DNA of 64,000 nt from Pseudomonas nitroreducens (lineage in GTDB: Bacteria > Pseudomonadota > Gammaproteobacteria > Pseudomonadales > Pseudomonadaceae): positions 372,001 to 436,000 of the forward strand of contig NZ_JALJXP010000002.1 in NCBI RefSeq assembly GCF_024170165.1, given 5' to 3'. Under the pieces are notes generated by a model. That model saw nothing but the letters and a program-made list of their open reading frames with translations. It was not told the origin of the DNA and ran no database searches. A program made the translations under genes and the position numbers. Each line of letters begins with the position of its first letter. Position 1 is the stretch's first letter. Positions 19,070 to 26,888 of this stretch are shown here, piece by piece.

Positions 19070-19822
19070 ATGAAACGCCTGCCACTCGACGATAGCTTCA
19101 AGGTCAATCGCAACCCCGTCACCCTGCGCGAAATCGTCCTCGACAAGCTGCGCGGCGCCATCCTCAACTTCCAGCTGCTGCCGGGTGACCGCCTGGTGGA
19201 GCGCGATCTGTGCGATCGCCTGGGCGTCAGCCGCACCTCCGTGCGCGAAGCGCTGCGCCACCTGGAGTCCGAGGGCCTGGTGGAGTTCGCCGATGCCAAG
19301 GGTCCGCGCGTCGCCATCATTACCCTGGAAGACGCCGTCGACATCTACGAGCTGCGCTGCGTGCTCGAAGGCCTGATCGTCCAGCTCTTCACCCTCAACG
19401 CCAAGGCCCGCGACATCCGCAACCTGGAGCGCGCGCTGGAAGAGAACCGCCAGGCGCTGGAAGACGGTGAACTGCAGCAGGTGATCGAATCGGTGCAGGG
19501 CTTCTACGACGTGCTGCTCGAAGGCTCGGGCAACCGCACCGCCGCCACCCAGCTGCGCCAGCTGCAGGCGCGCATCAGCTACCTGCGGGCGACTTCCGTG
19601 TCCCAGGAAAACCGCCGCGCCGCCAGTAACCAGGAAATGGAACGCATGGTCGAGGCGATCAAGAGCGGCGACCCGGTCGCGGCTCACCAGGCCTCGGTCG
19701 ACCACGTACGTGCCGCCGCCAAGGTCGCCCTGGACTACCTGCGCTCCAAGCAGGACGGCGCCGGCAAGGTGCGCGACATCGCCACCCCCATCGCGCTCAA
19801 AGAGCCGCGCATAGGGCGCTGA
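19070..19822 (+). CDS. GntR-family transcriptional regulator, FCD type
   Basis: A 250-residue repressor-type regulator. The N-terminal winged helix (about 20-85) reads LREIVLDKLRGAILNF, LLPGDRLVERDLCDRLGVSR and TSVREALRHLESEGLVEF. The C-terminal all-helical FCD ligand domain carries ELRCVLEGLIVQLF and FYDVLLEGSGNRTAA. Two of the histidines that bind metal in many FCD domains seem absent: Y replaces H in GFYDVLL, and NQEME stands where EH is common. The ligand mode may therefore be unusual. FCD regulators bind TGGT-N-ACCA type palindromes, and six such sites lie around the island's genes, so it is the likely regulon repressor. No site is seen before its own start. Confidence 0.92.
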   Translation: MKRLPLDDSFKVNRNPVTLREIVLDKLRGAILNFQLLPGDRLVERDLCDRLGVSRTSVREALRHLESEGLVEFADAKGPRVAIITLEDAVDIYELRCVLEGLIVQLFTLNAKARDIRNLERALEENRQALEDGELQQVIESVQGFYDVLLEGSGNRTAATQLRQLQARISYLRATSVSQENRRAASNQEMERMVEAIKSGDPVAAHQASVDHVRAAAKVALDYLRSKQDGAGKVRDIATPIALKEPRIGR

Positions 19823-19826
19823 CGCC

Positions 19827-20390
19827 ATGCCCGCCCCGCGCTTCTGTCCCGCCTGCGGCAGTGGCGGCCTCAGCCGCCAGTGCCCGCCGGGGGATACCCA
19901 CGAGCGCCTCACCTGTGCGGGCTGCGGCTACATCCATTACGAGAACCCCAAGGTCATCGCCGGCTGCATCATCGAGCGCGACGGCAAGTACCTGCTCTGC
20001 CAGCGAGGCATTCCCCCGCGCCCGGGCACCTGGACGCTGCCGGCCGGCTTCATGGAAAACGGCGAAACCACCGAGCAGGCGGCCCTGCGCGAAGTCTGGG
20101 AAGAGACCGGCGTACGCGCCGACATCGTCTCGCCCTACTCCATCTTCAGCGTGCCGACCATCAGCGAGGTCTACATCATCTTCCGCGCCAGCGTGATCGA
20201 GGAGACCGGCGAACACGGCCCCGAGACCCTGCAGGTGAAATTCTTCGCCCCGGAAGAAATCCCCTGGGAGTGCATCTACTACCCGGCGATCCGGCAGATC
20301 CTCGAACGCTACATCGAGGAGCGCCAGGCGGGGGTGTACGGCATCTACATGGGCAACGACGACACCGGCAAGGTGCACTTCATCCGCTAA
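19827..20390 (+). CDS. Nudix hydrolase with zinc ribbon
   Basis: The 187-residue protein starts with a zinc ribbon (FCPACG and LTCAGCGYIHYENP, two CxxC pairs), followed by a Nudix box (GFMENGETTEQAALREVWEE, then TG). The combination resembles the NUDIX proteins with N-terminal Zn ribbons that hydrolyse nucleotide-sugar or dinucleotide phosphates. Substrate cannot be assigned. It begins four bases after the regulator stop, so both are probably co-transcribed. In a flavin-rich island an FAD- or NAD-cleaving role is conceivable, but this is speculation. Confidence 0.9.
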   Translation: MPAPRFCPACGSGGLSRQCPPGDTHERLTCAGCGYIHYENPKVIAGCIIERDGKYLLCQRGIPPRPGTWTLPAGFMENGETTEQAALREVWEETGVRADIVSPYSIFSVPTISEVYIIFRASVIEETGEHGPETLQVKFFAPEEIPWECIYYPAIRQILERYIEERQAGVYGIYMGNDDTGKVHFIR

Positions 20391-20439
20391 CGCCCAACGC
20401 TGCGGCGAACAACAAACCCGTCACCCGATTCCAACCTGT

Positions 20440-20484
20440 AGGAGCGGGCCATGCCCGCGATCCGTCGGCAGGGCCGACGGTCAA
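20440..20484. repeat. REP palindrome
   Basis: TGTAGGAGCGGGCCATGCCC and the following CGTCGGCAGGGCCGACGG give two adjoining small palindromes of the type found repeatedly in this window. They lie between the convergent Nudix and ABC ATPase genes. Confidence 0.75.
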
Positions 20485-20518
20485 TACAGACGCCACCCCC
20501 ACCAGAAAAAAAACCGGG

Positions 20519-20558
20519 CAAAAAAAGCCCCCCGGCTCCACGAGGGAAACCGGGGGTT
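20519..20558 (-). terminator. Terminator of the ABC importer operon
   Basis: On the minus strand ACCCCCGG and CCGGGGGGC form a stem followed by seven T, 26 bases beyond the ATPase stop codon. Confidence 0.85.
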
Positions 20559-20583
20559 CAAGGGATGAAACGTCAGAATCGAA

Positions 20584-21726
20584 TCAATGCGCGCCCTTGG
20601 TCAGGTCGCTCTCGTTCCACTGGTCATACACGCACGCATCGGCGGCGGCCCAGCGCACGCGGACTTCGCTGCCGGGGGCCAGTGGCTGGGTGTTGCCGGA
20701 CAGCTCCTTCAGCGTCAGGGTCGCGCCGCTGGCGGTGACCACGCTGCAGGTCAGGCTCTCGCCGAGGAACACCGTCTCGGCCACCTTCGCCGGAATCTCG
20801 TTCCAGCCGGCTGCCAGCTGCGTGGCGGAGGCTTGCGCAGGGCTCAGGACCTGGGCTTTTTCCGGGCGCACCATCAGCAGGATGTCCTGGCCTTCGCGCA
20901 GGTTCGCAGTCGGGCGGATGGCCAGGGCGCGGCCTTCGAATTCCGCCGCGGCGTTGCCATGGGCACGGGCACGGAGGAAGTTCGAGTTGCCGAGGAACGA
21001 AGCCACGAAGGCATTCGGCGGGTTCTGGTAGAGGTCGTAGCCGCTGCCCAGGCCGACGATCTTGCCGTGGCTGAAGATGGCGATGCGCTGGGACAGGCGC
21101 ATGGCTTCTTCCTGGTCGTGGGTCACGTAGACGATGGTGATGCCCAGGCGGCGGTGCAGGTGGCGCAGTTCGTCCTGCAGGTCTTCGCGCAGTTTCTTGT
21201 CCAGCGCGCCGAGAGGTTCGTCCATCAGCAGGATGCGCGGTTCGTAGACCAGCGCGCGGGCGATGGCGACGCGTTGCTGCTGGCCGCCGGAGAGTTGCGC
21301 CGGGCGGCGGTGGGCGAACTTGTCCAGCTGCACCAGCTTGAGCATGGCGTCGACACGGCGGTCACGCTCGGCTCCCTTCTGCTTGCGGATGTCCAGCGGG
21401 AAGCCGATGTTGTCGCGCACCGACAGGTGCGGGAACAGCGAGTAGCGCTGGAACACCATGCCGATGTCGCGCTTGTGCGGCGGCACGTTCACCAGCGACT
21501 GGCCCTGGACCAGGATCTCGCCGCTGCTGGGCGTCTCGAAGCCGGCCAGCATGGACAGCGTGGTGCTCTTGCCCGAGCCGCTGGAGCCGAGGAAGGTGAG
21601 GAATTCGCCGTCCTGGATGTCGAGGGAGATGTTGTCCACGGCGGTGAAGTCGCCATAGAACTTGTTCAGGTTGCGCAGGCTGACCAGGGTCTTCTGCTCG
21701 CGGGATTCTTGGATCACGGCACTCAT
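20584..21726 (-). CDS. ABC transporter ATP-binding protein (PotA-like)
   Basis: This is the 380-residue ATPase of a spermidine/putrescine-type importer. Walker A reads GSSGSGKST, the Q loop VFQRYSLFPH, the signature LSGGQQQR, and Walker B ILLMDEPLGALD, followed by VTHDQEEA. A C-terminal TOBE domain covers about residues 280-375. The ATG at 21726 (MSAVIQESREQKTL) is chosen; an open frame extends to 21870 but overlaps the permease gene. It is the last gene of an operon ordered binding protein, permease, permease, ATPase. The operon carries operator site 2 upstream, so it is probably an uptake system of the catabolic regulon. The substrate may be an amine-like compound, not necessarily a polyamine. 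Confidence 0.92.
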   Translation of the reverse strand: MSAVIQESREQKTLVSLRNLNKFYGDFTAVDNISLDIQDGEFLTFLGSSGSGKSTTLSMLAGFETPSSGEILVQGQSLVNVPPHKRDIGMVFQRYSLFPHLSVRDNIGFPLDIRKQKGAERDRRVDAMLKLVQLDKFAHRRPAQLSGGQQQRVAIARALVYEPRILLMDEPLGALDKKLREDLQDELRHLHRRLGITIVYVTHDQEEAMRLSQRIAIFSHGKIVGLGSGYDLYQNPPNAFVASFLGNSNFLRARAHGNAAAEFEGRALAIRPTANLREGQDILLMVRPEKAQVLSPAQASATQLAAGWNEIPAKVAETVFLGESLTCSVVTASGATLTLKELSGNTQPLAPGSEVRVRWAAADACVYDQWNESDLTKGAH

Positions 21727-21743
21727 GGCATTTACCTCGGCGC

Positions 21744-22553
21744 TCAGGCGCGGATTTCGTTGCGCCGGCGCAGGGCGGCGGCGATCACCATCACCAGGAC
21801 GGACAGGCCGATCAGCAACGTCGAAGCGACGGCGATCACCGGGGTCAGGTCCTGGCGCAGGGTGGTCCACATTTTCACGGGCAGGGTCTGCAGGGTCGGG
21901 CTGGCCATCATCACGCTCAGCACCACTTCATCCCAGGAGACCAGGAAGGCGAACAGTGCGCCGGCGACCATGCCGGGGCGGATCGCCGGGAAGGTCACCT
22001 TCATCACCGCCTGCAGGCGCGACGCCCCGCAGATCACCGCGGCGTCCTCGATGGACTGGTCGAACAGCTTCAGCGAGTTGATGATCGAGATGATGGTGAA
22101 CGGCAGCGCGACTATCACGTGGCTGACCACGAAGGAGAACAGCGTGCCGGTGTAGCCGAGCTTGAGGAACAGCGCGTAGACCGCCACCGCGATGATCACC
22201 AGCGGCACGATCATCGGCAGGGTGAACAGCCCGTAGAGCAGCTCGCGGCCGGGGAACTTGCCGCGCACCAGGGCGAACGCGGTGGGCAGGCCGAGGGCAA
22301 CCGAGCAGATGGTGGTGAGGATCGCCACCTTCAGGCTGGCCAGCGCCGCGCTCATCCATTCGGGGTTGGAGAAGAACTGGCCGTACCACTTCAGCGTCCA
22401 GCCCGGCGGCGGGAACACCAGCCACTGCGAGGAGCCGAACGACAGCAGGACGATGAACACGATGGGCAGCAGCAGGAAGGCCGCGATGGTGCCCGTCGTG
22501 AGGTAGAGACCGACGCGCATGCGCCGGCTCATGGCATTGGGTGAGAGCAGCAT
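21744..22553 (-). CDS. ABC transporter permease (PotC-like)
   Basis: A 269-residue inner-membrane permease with about six membrane helices, starting with GLYLTTGTIAAFLLLPIVFI. The loop contacting the ATPase reads DQSIEDAAVICGASRLQAVM, the EAA-type motif of importers. It belongs to the PotC/PotI group of polyamine-type ABC permeases. It lies 17 bases before the ATPase gene and 3 bases after the other permease gene. Confidence 0.93.
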   Translation of the reverse strand: MLLSPNAMSRRMRVGLYLTTGTIAAFLLLPIVFIVLLSFGSSQWLVFPPPGWTLKWYGQFFSNPEWMSAALASLKVAILTTICSVALGLPTAFALVRGKFPGRELLYGLFTLPMIVPLVIIAVAVYALFLKLGYTGTLFSFVVSHVIVALPFTIISIINSLKLFDQSIEDAAVICGASRLQAVMKVTFPAIRPGMVAGALFAFLVSWDEVVLSVMMASPTLQTLPVKMWTTLRQDLTPVIAVASTLLIGLSVLVMVIAAALRRRNEIRA

Positions 22554-22556
22554 GGC

Positions 22557-23489
22557 TTACCTCGCGCTACTGGAAGCCACCGGAGACTCCGGCTGCAGCT
22601 TCAGGTAGAGGTAGAACAGCACCAGGGTGATGGCGATCAGCAGCGCAGCGGCGGCGCTGGCCAGGCCCCAGTTGAGGAAGGATTGCACCTGCTGGACGAT
22701 GAACTCCGGCAGCATCATGTTCTGCGCCCCGCCCAGCAGCGCCGGGGTGACGTAGTAGCCCAGGGACATGACGAAGACCATCAGGCCACCGGAGAACAGC
22801 CCCGGCCGGCACAGCGGGATGAACACCCGGAAGAAGTTGGTCCAGGGGCTGGCGCCGCAGATCGAGCCGGCCTGCAGCACCATCGGGTCGATGGCGGCCA
22901 TGGTCGCCTGCAGCGGCAGCACGATGAACGGGATCATGATGTAGCTCATGCCGATCACCACGCCGGTGAGGTTGTGCACCATTTCCAGCGGCTGGTCGAT
23001 GATGCCCAGCGCCATCAGCGTCTTGTTGATCACCCCCGAGGCCTGCAGCAGCACCAGCCAGGAGTAGGTGCGCGCCAGCAGGCTGGTCCACATCGACAGC
23101 AGCACGATGTTCAACAGCATGCGGCCCCAGCCGCGCGGCACCAGGGTGATCGCCCAGGCCAGCGGGAAGCCCAGCAGCAGGCTGATCACGGTGACCAGCG
23201 CGCCGACCGCGAAGGTGTTGAACAGCACCCGCGAGTACGCCGAGTTGGCGAACAGCTGGGCGTAGTTTTCGAAGCCCAACGTCGGCTCCAGCACGCCGCG
23301 CAGCAGCAGGCCGATCAGCGGCGCGAGGAAGAACAGGCCGAGGAACAGCAGCGCCGGCAGCAGGTTGCGGAAACCCCGCCAGCGGTGGGTGAGCACTTCG
23401 TCCTGTCGCATGGGTTCTGCCTTCGGGGCCGGCGTGCCGGCGGCGCGGGATGCGCCTCCGGTTGCCTGGCCCGGCTGCATCACAGCCAT
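22557..23489 (-). CDS. ABC transporter permease (PotB-like)
   Basis: This 310-residue permease pairs with the PotC-like one. An N-terminal cytoplasmic stretch rich in Ala and Gly precedes the first membrane helix (LPALLFLGLFFLAPLIGLLL). The EAA-type loop appears as MVLQAGSICGASPWTNFFRV. The start is placed at the ATG at 23489, two bases after the binding-protein stop codon; an upstream frame to 23516 would overlap it. The family transports spermidine, putrescine or other small amine or opine-like solutes. Confidence 0.9.
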   Translation of the reverse strand: MAVMQPGQATGGASRAAGTPAPKAEPMRQDEVLTHRWRGFRNLLPALLFLGLFFLAPLIGLLLRGVLEPTLGFENYAQLFANSAYSRVLFNTFAVGALVTVISLLLGFPLAWAITLVPRGWGRMLLNIVLLSMWTSLLARTYSWLVLLQASGVINKTLMALGIIDQPLEMVHNLTGVVIGMSYIMIPFIVLPLQATMAAIDPMVLQAGSICGASPWTNFFRVFIPLCRPGLFSGGLMVFVMSLGYYVTPALLGGAQNMMLPEFIVQQVQSFLNWGLASAAAALLIAITLVLFYLYLKLQPESPVASSSAR

Positions 23490-23491
23490 TT

Positions 23492-24517
23492 TTACTTGAC
23501 CAGCCATTCGTTCCACCGTGCGGCGATCGCCGGGCCGTTCTTCGCCCAGTAGGCGTAGTCGAGGGTGATCTGCTCCTGCGCGTAGGCGGTGGGCAGATTC
23601 GGCGCGAGGTCAGCCTTGAGCTGGCCGACGCTGTCCAGGTTCACCGGGGCGTAGGCGGTCAGGTTGGCGAAATCGGCCTGACCCTTGGCGCTGCTGGAGT
23701 TGGCCAGGAACTTCATCGCCGCGTCCTTGTTCTTCGCGCCCTTGGGAATGACGAGGAAATCGGCCATGACCAGGTTCTGCTTCCAGCTCACACCGACAGG
23801 AGCACCGTCCTGCTGCAGGGCGTAGATGCGGCCGTTCCAGAACTGCCCGAGAGTCGCTTCGCCAGAAACCAGCAGCTGCTGCGACTGCGCGCCGCCGCCC
23901 CACCAGACGATGTCCTTCTTGATGGTGTCGAGCTTCTTGAAGGCGCGGTCCAGGTCCAGCGGGTAGAGCTTGTCCTTCGGCACCCCGTCGGCCAGCAGGG
24001 CCAGTTCCAGAACGCCGGGGCTCGGCCATTTGTACAGCGCGCGCTTGCCCGGGTAGTTGGCGGTGTCGAACAGCGCCGACCAGTCCTGCGGCTGCTTGCC
24101 GCCGACCTTGCCCTGGTTGTAGCCGAGCACGAAGGAGAAGTAGAAGGAGCCGACGCCATGGTCGGAGACGAAGCGCGGGTCGATGCGGTCGCGCTTGATG
24201 GTGTTGAAGTCCAGCGGTTCCAGCAGGCCCTCGGCGGCGGCGCGCAGGGCGAAGTCGGCTTCGACGTCGACCACATCCCACTGGACGTTGCCACTCTCGA
24301 CCATGGCCTTGAGCTTGCCGTAGTCGGTGGGGCCGTCCTGCACCACCGGGATGCCGGTGGACTGGCTGAAGGGTTCGGCCCAGGCCTGCTTCTGCGCATC
24401 CTGGGTGGTGCCACCCCAGCTGACGAAGCTGAGGCTGTCGGCGCCGAAGGCAGCGGTGCCGGTTGCGCCGAGGAATGCAGCGGTCAGGACCGCCATCGCA
24501 CGTTTCTTGAACACCAT
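23492..24517 (-). CDS. ABC transporter periplasmic substrate-binding protein (PotD-like)
   Basis: This 341-residue protein has a signal peptide (RAMAVLTAAFLGATGTAAFG, cleaved near residue 25) and a type II binding-protein fold: LSFVSWGGTTQDAQKQAWAE, ALYKWPSPGVLELALLADGV and a C-terminal ITLDYAYWAKNGPAIAARWN. It is related to PotD/PotF but lacks an obvious polyamine signature that I can verify. It is first in its operon, with operator site 2 at 24655-24674, 137 bases upstream. The bound solute is probably the substrate of the island's pathway, by inference from shared regulation. Confidence 0.92.
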   Translation of the reverse strand: MVFKKRAMAVLTAAFLGATGTAAFGADSLSFVSWGGTTQDAQKQAWAEPFSQSTGIPVVQDGPTDYGKLKAMVESGNVQWDVVDVEADFALRAAAEGLLEPLDFNTIKRDRIDPRFVSDHGVGSFYFSFVLGYNQGKVGGKQPQDWSALFDTANYPGKRALYKWPSPGVLELALLADGVPKDKLYPLDLDRAFKKLDTIKKDIVWWGGGAQSQQLLVSGEATLGQFWNGRIYALQQDGAPVGVSWKQNLVMADFLVIPKGAKNKDAAMKFLANSSSAKGQADFANLTAYAPVNLDSVGQLKADLAPNLPTAYAQEQITLDYAYWAKNGPAIAARWNEWLVK

Positions 24518-24654
24518 CTTGCTTGCCCTCGTTGTTGTGATTGTTCACGGCGACCTTCGTGGATCGCCTGTCTGGAGCAGGTGGCCGTAGCGTCTTGCAG
24601 GCAGCGGCGGTTGGCACGCTGATTGGCAGAAAATGTAAGGCCTACGGAATGTCA

Positions 24655-24674
24655 TATTATGGTATTCCAAACTT
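24655..24674. promoter_or_regulatory. Palindromic operator, site 2
   Basis: TATTATGGTATTCCAAACTT differs from the consensus core by one base (TGGTATTCCA) and is identical in core to site 4. It lies in the 322-base gap between the ribB-like gene and the ABC operon, both on the minus strand, and is positioned to control the ABC operon. Confidence 0.75.
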
Positions 24675-24784
24675 TCCGCAAGTCCTCGGCGACACCGGCC
24701 ATCGTAGCGGCGAAGCCTGGGTGAACCCCCCGTCGTTCCTCGTGTTGCTCAGGTTATTGATTGGTAAGGAAATCTTTTCTCACA

Positions 24785-24827
24785 CTCGCCGTGCTGAAAA
24801 TTTCTGGCGAAACGCCAGCACGGCGAG
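24785..24827 (-). terminator. Nested hairpin after ribB-like gene
   Basis: CTCGCCGTGCTG and CAGCACGGCGAG form a 12-base stem, with a second hairpin (CTGGCG-TTT-CGCCAG) nested inside it and followed on the minus strand by AAATTTT. It lies 12 bases after the ribB-like stop codon. The two stems may compete or stack; termination is the simplest role. Confidence 0.65.
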
Positions 24828-24839
24828 CGGACGAACGGA

Positions 24840-25949
24840 TCAGCCCTCGAAAGGCAGCGTCTCCACCACTTCCAGGTCATAGCCGGTGAGGCCGGCGTAC
24901 TTCAGCGGCGCACCCAAGTGGCGGATCTTGCCGACGCCGATGTCCTGCAGGATCTGCGCGCCGGTACCGACCTCGGAATAGATCCGCGACTGCGAGCGGG
25001 TGAACTGCCGCGGTGCCTGGGTCAGCTGCGGCACGCGGGCCAGCAGTGCCTGCGACGACTCGTTGTTGGCCAGCACCACGACCACGCCGTGGCCGACTTC
25101 GGCGACCTTCTGCAGGGCGGCCCAGAGGGTCCAGTTCTTCGGCCCGGTGTACTCGGCGCCGACCAGGTCGCGCAGCGGGTCGATCACGTGCACGCGCACC
25201 AGGGTGGGCTCTTCGCGCTTGATGTCGCCCATCACCATGGCCATGTGCACGCCGCCTTCGATGCGGTCCTCGTAGGTGACCAAGCGGAAGGTGCCGTGCA
25301 CGGTGGGCAGTTCGCTCTCGCCGATGCGCGCGACGGTGTGCTCGTTGCTCAGGCGGTAATGGATCAGGTCGGCGATGGTGCCGATGCGGATGCCGTGGCG
25401 CTTGGCGAAGGCTTCCAGGTCCGGGCGGCGGGCCATGCTGCCGTCGTCGTTCATCACCTCGACGATGACCGAGGCCGGGGTCAGCCCGGCCAGGCGCGCC
25501 AGGTCGCAGCCCGCTTCGGTGTGGCCGGCGCGGGTGAGCACGCCGCCCTCGCGGGCGCGCAGGGGGAAGATGTGGCCGGGCTGCACCAGGTCCTCGGCGC
25601 GGGCGCCGGGCTGCACGGCGGTAAGCACGGTGTGCGAGCGGTCGGCGGCGGAGATGCCGGTGGACACCCCGGTGGCCGCCTCGATGGACACGGTGAAGGC
25701 CGTGGAATAGGCGCTGCCGTTGGCCGGCACCATCTGCTCCAGGCCCAGGCGGACGCAGTGCTCGTCGGTCAGCGTCAGGCAGATCAGCCCGCGCGCCTCG
25801 CGGGCCATGAAGTTGATCGCCTCGGGCGTGCAGCGCTCGGCGGCGAGCAGCAGGTCGCCCTCGTTTTCACGGTCTTCGTCGTCGACCAGGAGCACCATCT
25901 TGCCCTGGCGGTAGTCTTCGATGATGTCTTCGATGCGATCGAACGGCAT
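24840..25949 (-). CDS. ribB: 3,4-Dihydroxy-2-butanone-4-phosphate synthase with degenerate GTP cyclohydrolase II domain
   Basis: This makes the four-carbon precursor of riboflavin from ribulose 5-phosphate. The N-terminal half (about 1-200) has the DHBPS active-site motifs [11 protein letters not shown] and [17 protein letters not shown]. The C-terminal half (about 205-369) resembles GTP cyclohydrolase II, but the three zinc-binding cysteines are missing: the region around [16 protein letters not shown] has none. Only the RibB activity is therefore expected, as in other RibB-RibX hybrids of proteobacteria. The start is the ATG at 25949; a frame to 26003 would run through operator site 3. No FMN riboswitch fits in the 88-base upstream gap, so control by the island's operator is likely. 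Confidence 0.92.
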   Translation of the reverse strand: MPFDRIEDIIEDYRQGKMVLLVDDEDRENEGDLLLAAERCTPEAINFMAREARGLICLTLTDEHCVRLGLEQMVPANGSAYSTAFTVSIEAATGVSTGISAADRSHTVLTAVQPGARAEDLVQPGHIFPLRAREGGVLTRAGHTEAGCDLARLAGLTPASVIVEVMNDDGSMARRPDLEAFAKRHGIRIGTIADLIHYRLSNEHTVARIGESELPTVHGTFRLVTYEDRIEGGVHMAMVMGDIKREEPTLVRVHVIDPLRDLVGAEYTGPKNWTLWAALQKVAEVGHGVVVVLANNESSQALLARVPQLTQAPRQFTRSQSRIYSEVGTGAQILQDIGVGKIRHLGAPLKYAGLTGYDLEVVETLPFEG

Positions 25950-25980
25950 GGTGCGGTACTCGGCTGGATCGTGGATGAAA

Positions 25981-26000
25981 AAATCTGGTATACCATAATA
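25981..26000. promoter_or_regulatory. Palindromic operator, site 3
   Basis: AAATCTGGTATACCATAATA holds the perfect core TGGTATACCA, with the TAATA flank on the right side only. It sits in the 88-base gap between the divergent ribB-like and DUF1330 genes and could control both. Confidence 0.8.
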
Positions 26001-26037
26001 CATTTCTTATCCGAAACAGCAGCAAGCAGAGGTGAAC

Positions 26038-26331
26038 ATGAAGGCTTACTGGATCGCTCACGTCGATATCACCGACCCGGAGCAATACAGCGAATACACC
26101 CGCCGCGCCCCGGCGGCGTTCGCCAGGTACGGCGGCAGGTTCCTCGCCCGCGGCGGCCGTTCCGAGGCCCTGGAGGGGCGTCCTACTCCTCAGCGTAGCG
26201 TGGTGATCGAGTTCGATTCCTATGAGCAGGCGGTGGCCTGCTACCGCTCGGCGGAATACCAGGACGCCTGCGCGCACCGGCAGGGCGTGGCGAAGGCGGA
26301 TATCGTCATCGTCGAGGGATTCGAGGGGTAA
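26038..26331 (+). CDS. DUF1330 family protein
   Basis: A 97-residue protein of the DUF1330 family, a dimeric ferredoxin-like (EthD/NIPSNAP-like) fold. Features are YWIAHVDITDPEQYSEYTRR, GRFLARGGRSEALEGRPTPQ and RSVVIEFDSYEQAVACYRSA. No reaction is established for the family, although it is often found in catabolic clusters. It starts at the ATG at 26038 after an AGAGG SD. It diverges from ribB across operator site 3 and is followed by a long repeat region, so it is transcribed alone. Confidence 0.9.
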   Translation: MKAYWIAHVDITDPEQYSEYTRRAPAAFARYGGRFLARGGRSEALEGRPTPQRSVVIEFDSYEQAVACYRSAEYQDACAHRQGVAKADIVIVEGFEG

Positions 26332-26359
26332 GGCCCGGCCCCGCGCGAACAGGATTGCC

Positions 26360-26460
26360 GTCGGCCCTGTCGACGGATCGCGGGCATGGCCCGCTCCTAC
26401 AGGGAATGTTGTGCCATGCGGTTCGCGAGCAAGGACTAGGCGTCCCCCTCGGTCCTACGA
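26360..26460. repeat. REP elements
   Basis: CGCGGGCATGGCCCGCTCCT ends a REP of the first type, and GGTTCGCGAGCAAGGACTAG with TCCTACGAA is a degenerate copy of the second type. They lie between the DUF1330 gene and the structured repeat. Confidence 0.7.
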
Positions 26461-26492
26461 AAGCGCCCCAACTCGCCAGCTCTGTTTTTTAA

Positions 26493-26785
26493 AGGCTTCC
26501 AGCGAAACGTCCGCACGCGCCGAATGCCCCGTTCAGGAGGCCTCGTTGAATTGGAGTTTCGGGGGTTGAGCGACATGGATGTCGCGAGAGCGTCGATGGG
26601 CCAGGGATGGCCCTTCGACGCGTGCCCCTGAAACTTCAATTCAACGAGGGAATTTTTCGCCTAAGCGAAAAACCGGATGTCCGGGGCAAGACCTTTGCCT
26701 ACTTTGGGGCGTTTGCCAAAGTAGGTCGCCCGAGGGGGCGAAACCACAGACCCCGCGCGCACTCCGACGCGGCGCAGAAATACCA
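26493..26785 (+). repeat. Structured dispersed repeat, second full copy
   Basis: It is closely similar to 14027-14325 in order and content. The hairpin arms differ in compensating ways: TTGAATTGGAGTTTC with GAAACTTCAATTCAA, GCGTCGATGGGCC with GGCCCTTCGACGC, and CCTACTTTGG with CCAAAGTAGG. This covariation between copies supports real secondary structure. Confidence 0.88.
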
Positions 26786-26829
26786 ACGTCCAGGCCGTCG
26801 ATAGCGGATCAGGCTCTAAACCGCACAGG

Positions 26830-26861
26830 CAAAAAAAAGCCCCACCGAAACCCGGCAGGGC
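26830..26861 (-). terminator. Terminator of the NCS1 permease gene
   Basis: On the minus strand GCCCTGCCG and CGGTGGGGC pair with two G-T wobbles and are followed by eight T, 28 bases after the permease stop codon. Confidence 0.8.
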
Positions 26862-26888
26862 AGAGAGTGTAAAACCCAGGTCGAAACC

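Larger units (their letters stand above)
26332..26828. other. Gene-free, repeat-filled interval
   Basis: About 500 bases without a convincing gene hold a REP element, a degenerate REP mate and the second full copy of the structured repeat. Open frames such as 26607-26804 translate the repeat and recur at 14139, so they are not treated as genes. Confidence 0.8.

Noticed and set aside
25950-26037. FMN riboswitch before ribB
   Set aside because: The 88-base gap is too short and none of the conserved RFN blocks is visible.
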